Assembly: GCF_936925435.1 (NCBI RefSeq)
Contig: NZ_CAKZHQ010000004.1
Span: 124,001-188,000 of the forward strand
Direction of reading: 5' to 3'
Length of the DNA stretch: 64,000 bases
Source: an uncultured Ramlibacter sp.
GTDB lineage: Bacteria; Pseudomonadota; Gammaproteobacteria; Burkholderiales; Burkholderiaceae_C
Every line of letters begins with the position of its first letter. Position 1 is the stretch's first letter. A program made the translations under genes and the position numbers. Below the pieces are notes generated by a model. It searched no databases. It had not been told where the DNA came from and saw only the letters and a program-made list of their open reading frames with translations. This document shows, in pieces, positions 61,151 through 64,000 of the stretch.

Positions 61151-62269
61151 ATGAAACTCGTACGCACCCTCGTCGCCGCTGCCGCGGCCCTCGCTGCCGG
61201 CGCCGCGCTGGCCGATATCAACGTCGGCGTCAGCCTGTCGCTGACGGGCCCCGGCTCCGGCCTGGGCATCCCGATGCAGAACCAGTTCAAGCTGTTCCCC
61301 AAGGAGATCGCCGGCGAGAAGGTCAACCTCATCATCCTGGACGATGCGTCGGATCCGGGCAAGGGTGTGAGCAACGCCCGCCGCTTCGTCACCGAGGACA
61401 AGGTCGACCTGATCATCGGTTCTTGCCTGACGCCGGTGGCAGGCGCCATGACGCCCGTGGCCACCGAGGCGAAGACGGTGCAACTGGCCGCCTCGCCGGT
61501 GGGCGGCGACAGCCCCTGGCTGTTCCGCCTGCCGCAGGGCAACGACGTCATGGCCCATGCCGTGGTCGAGCACATGAAGAAGCAGGGCGTCAAGACGGTC
61601 GGCTTCCTGGGCTACACCGATGCCTACGGCGAGCTCTGGCTCAAGGCGCTGACGCCCCTGGCTGACAAGGCCGGCATCAAGATCATCGCCACCGAACGCT
61701 TCCAGCGCACCGACACCAGCGTGACGCCGCAGGCCCTCAAGCTCGTCTCGGCCAACCCCGACGCCATGCTGGTGGTGGCTTCCGGCTCCGGCGCCGCGAT
61801 GCCCGAACTGGCCCTGCATGAGCGCAACTACAAGGGCAAGATCTACCAGACCCACGCCGCCGCCACCCAGGACCTGATGCGCGTGGGCGGCAAGGCGGTG
61901 GAAGGCACCTTTGTGGTCTCCGGCCCGGCCGTGGTCGGCAGCCAGCTGCCCGACAGCCATCCCTCCAAGAAGGCGGCGATCGACTTCTTCACCAACTACG
62001 AGAAGAGCTTCGGCGCGCCCAACCAGTTCGCCGGCCACAGCTATGACGCCGCCATCGCGCTGCAAAAAGCCGTGCCGCTGGCCAAGGCCAAGGCCAAGCC
62101 GGGCACGCCGGAATTCCGCGCCGCCCTGCGCGACGCTTTCGAAAGCATGGGCCGCACCGTCTTCTCCCACGGCGTGATGAACTGGACCAAGGACGACCAC
62201 TGGGGCTACACCAACGAGACCGGTGTGATGCTCAAGGTTGCCGACGGCAAATTCGTCGTCGAGAAATAA
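61151..62269 (+). CDS. ABC substrate-binding protein for hydroxycinnamates (LivK/CouP-like)
   Basis: 372 residues, signal peptide cut near AGAALADI. The start INVGVSLSLTGPGSGLG and the region ILDDASDPGKGVSNARRF are typical of Peripla_BP_6 receptors such as CouP, which binds p-coumarate in Rhodopseudomonas. The link to ferulate here comes from position after the catabolic genes. CAGGAGAC precedes the ATG. Confidence 0.92.
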   Translation: MKLVRTLVAAAAALAAGAALADINVGVSLSLTGPGSGLGIPMQNQFKLFPKEIAGEKVNLIILDDASDPGKGVSNARRFVTEDKVDLIIGSCLTPVAGAMTPVATEAKTVQLAASPVGGDSPWLFRLPQGNDVMAHAVVEHMKKQGVKTVGFLGYTDAYGELWLKALTPLADKAGIKIIATERFQRTDTSVTPQALKLVSANPDAMLVVASGSGAAMPELALHERNYKGKIYQTHAAATQDLMRVGGKAVEGTFVVSGPAVVGSQLPDSHPSKKAAIDFFTNYEKSFGAPNQFAGHSYDAAIALQKAVPLAKAKAKPGTPEFRAALRDAFESMGRTVFSHGVMNWTKDDHWGYTNETGVMLKVADGKFVVEK

Positions 62270-62290
62270 GCCCCGTCTTCCTTCACCACA

Positions 62291-62316
62291 GCGGGGCCCC
62301 GGTGGCCCCGCTTTTT
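62291..62316 (+). terminator. Intrinsic terminator between the receptor gene and livH
   Basis: A stem GCGGGGCC / GGCCCCGC with loop CCGGT, then TTTTT, lies 21 bases after the receptor stop and 10 bases before the livH start. It would reduce read-through, so the receptor mRNA exceeds the permease mRNA. Confidence 0.85.
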
Positions 62317-62326
62317 GCGACTCTCC

Positions 62327-63364
62327 ATGGACTTTTCCATTGCCGGCATCCTGGCGCTCGACGGCCTGACCAACGGCGCTGTGTACGCGCTGCTCGCGCT
62401 GGCCACCGTGCTGGTGTTCGCGGTCACGCGCGTCATCTTCATTCCCCAAGGCGAGTTCGTCGCCTTCGGCGCACTCACCCTGGCGCTGTTCCAGACCGGC
62501 AAGGTGCCCGGCACTGTGTGGTTTCTGCTGGGGCTGGCCGTGCTGGCCGCGCTGTCCGACGTGGTGGGCGGCTGGCGCCAGAAGCTGCCGTCGCGCCGCA
62601 TCGCGCAGAACGCGCTGCGCACGCTGGCCTGGCCGGTCGCCGCCTCCCTGGTCGCCATCTGGGCCGCGCCCAAGGGCTTCCCCCTGGCCGTGCAAGCCCT
62701 GCTGACCATCGCCCTGGTCGCGCCCTTCGGCAACCTGATCTACCGCCTGGCCTATGAGTCGCTGGCCGATGCATCCGTGCTGGTGCTGCTCATCGTCTCG
62801 GTCGGCGTGCACTTCGCGCTGGTCGGCCTGGGCCTGTTTTTCTTCGGCGCCGAGGGCTTTCGCAACCCCAGCTTCTGGGACATCCGCCTGTCGGCCGGCC
62901 CGCTCACCTTGACGGGCCAGACCCTGATCATCTTCATTGCCTCGGTGGCGCTGATCGTGTTGCTGTGGCTGTTCTTCGAGCGCACGCTGACGGGCAAGGC
63001 TTTGCGCGCCACCGCCGTCAACCGCGCCGGTGCGCGCCTGATGGGCATCTCGTCCAACGGCGCCGGCCGCCTGGCCTTCACCATGGCGGCGCTGATCGGC
63101 GCCCTGTCCGGCCTGTTGATCGGGCCAACCACCACCATCTTCTATGACAGCGGCTTCCTGATCGGGCTGAAGGGCTTCGTCGCCGCGGTGTTCGCCGGCC
63201 TCTCCAGCTACCCGCTGGCCCTGGTGGGCGCGCTGGCCGTGGGCCTGCTGGAAAGCTTCGGCTCCTTCTGGGCCAGCTCCTTCAAGGAAGTGATCGTCTT
63301 TTCCTCCATCCTGCCGGTGCTGCTGTGGCGCTCGCTGCGCGACCCGCACCCGGAGGAGCACTGA
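62327..63364 (+). CDS. livH: Branched-chain-type ABC permease LivH
   Basis: 345 residues, eight or more predicted helices. The LivH-type start [20 protein letters not shown] and [17 protein letters not shown] are clear. It is longer than the livH at 1509 owing to an insert of about 50 residues ([18 protein letters not shown]). The ATG at 62327 is used; a TTG four codons upstream lies in the terminator tail. Confidence 0.92.
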   Translation: MDFSIAGILALDGLTNGAVYALLALATVLVFAVTRVIFIPQGEFVAFGALTLALFQTGKVPGTVWFLLGLAVLAALSDVVGGWRQKLPSRRIAQNALRTLAWPVAASLVAIWAAPKGFPLAVQALLTIALVAPFGNLIYRLAYESLADASVLVLLIVSVGVHFALVGLGLFFFGAEGFRNPSFWDIRLSAGPLTLTGQTLIIFIASVALIVLLWLFFERTLTGKALRATAVNRAGARLMGISSNGAGRLAFTMAALIGALSGLLIGPTTTIFYDSGFLIGLKGFVAAVFAGLSSYPLALVGALAVGLLESFGSFWASSFKEVIVFSSILPVLLWRSLRDPHPEEH

Positions 63365-64000
63365 ATGTCCAACTTGCGCCGTTTCGCCTTCCCCGTTTTC
63401 GCGCTGCTGATGCTGGCGCTGCCGGCCCTGCCGGTGCCCGACTTCTGGATCACCCAGAGCAATTACATCGGCCTGTACGCCCTGGTCGCCCTGGGCCTGG
63501 TGCTGCTGACCGGCGTGGCCGGCCTGACCTCGTTCGGCCAGGCCGCCTTTGTCGGCGTCGGCGCCTACACCGCGGCCTACATGGCAGTCACGCTGTCGGC
63601 CTCGCCCTGGCTGGCGCTGCTGGTGGGCGTGGCGCTGGCCGTGGTCTTCGCGCTGCTGCTGGGCGCCATCACCTTGCGCATGTCGGGCCACTACCTGCCT
63701 CTGGCCACCATCGCCTGGGGCCTGGCGCTGTACTACACCATGGGCAACATGGAGTGGCTGGGCAAGTACGACGGCATCCTGGGCGTGCCCACGCTCAAGC
63801 TGTTCGGCGCCGACCTGGGCACGGGCCGCGGCCTGCACGTGCTGATCTGGCTGTTCGCCCTGGTCGCGGCCCTGGGCTGCGCCAACCTGCTGGACTCGCG
63901 GCCCGGGCGGGCCATCCGATCGCTCAAGAGCGGCTCCACCATGGCCGAGGCCATGGGCATCTCGACCTTCCGCTACAAGCTCACCGTCTTCGTGCTGGCC
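63365..64000 (+). CDS. livM: Branched-chain-type ABC permease LivM, C-terminus cut by window edge
   Basis: First 212 codons of a LivM permease, starting directly after the livH stop. The segment TGVAGLTSFGQAAFVGVGAY matches the LivM signature. The remainder and the livG and livF genes are expected beyond 64000. Confidence 0.94.
   Translation, partial: MSNLRRFAFPVFALLMLALPALPVPDFWITQSNYIGLYALVALGLVLLTGVAGLTSFGQAAFVGVGAYTAAYMAVTLSASPWLALLVGVALAVVFALLLGAITLRMSGHYLPLATIAWGLALYYTMGNMEWLGKYDGILGVPTLKLFGADLGTGRGLHVLIWLFALVAALGCANLLDSRPGRAIRSLKSGSTMAEAMGISTFRYKLTVFVLA

Noticed and set aside
60836..63838. A 1000-codon open frame on the minus strand opposite the SDR, receptor and permease genes
   Set aside because: Composition is dominated by Gly, Ala, Gln, His and Arg as expected for the antisense of GC-rich genes. 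No domain is visible, and the opposite strand carries recognisable families.

Overview
The window is GC-rich, gene-dense DNA that looks like a betaproteobacterial chromosome, most likely Burkholderiales and close to Comamonadaceae. I infer this from the many Bug-type tripartite tricarboxylate receptors, the abundance of LivKHMGF-type ABC systems for aromatic and organic acids, and short intergenic repeats of the kinds seen in Acidovorax/Polaromonas/Variovorax relatives. The genus cannot be fixed from the sequence alone. I see no rRNA, tRNA, CRISPR array, transposase, integrase or phage gene.

Left part (1-9108): an aromatic-acid locus. A branched-chain-type ABC transporter (livG cut by the window edge, livM, livH, receptor) lies on the minus strand, with a second receptor on the plus strand. 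A GntR repressor is divergent from vanAB (vanillate O-demethylase), and a MetE-like methyltransferase follows vanB. Two CTGTATACA sites frame the gntR/vanA promoter region. Middle-left (9150-21382): housekeeping and stress genes: a DM13 protein, a LOG-like protein, an acetyltransferase, tag, a glutathione transferase, truC, gdhA, a beta-lactamase-fold hydrolase, and the overlapping prkA-yeaH-spoVR operon with a sigma-54-like promoter.

21736-37328: a sugar-acid and hexuronate region. One LacI-regulated unit carries an L-arabinonate-dehydratase-like enzyme, a Bug receptor and an RraA/HMG-aldolase-like protein. A second block centres on a GntR regulator, with kdgD, a SnoaL-like protein and a Bug receptor on one side, and uronate dehydrogenase, an SMP-30 lactonase, a TRAP transporter with two receptors, an exported lactonase and a Bug receptor on the other. 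Together they would oxidise uronates to aldarates and then to 2-oxoglutarate semialdehyde. The aldarate dehydratase step is not obviously encoded.

37336-47872: a catabolic island of ABC transporter, hydantoinase, Cys-less hydantoin-racemase homologue, MFS transporter, amidase, GntR regulator and arylmalonate-decarboxylase-like protein. The GTATCCA motif recurs at its promoters. After a ChaA-type antiporter, 49053-56724 holds an IclR regulator, a PotABCD-like transporter and a three-subunit flavin/iron-sulfur dehydrogenase for an unknown amine or opine-like substrate.

Right part (56725-64000): a hydroxycinnamate (ferulate/coumarate) locus: feruloyl-CoA synthase, a two-glutamate enoyl-CoA hydratase, a hydroxyacyl-CoA dehydrogenase, a divergent amidohydrolase and a LivKHM-type ABC transporter, under a perfect MarR-type palindrome. 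The product, vanillate, would feed VanAB at the left end.
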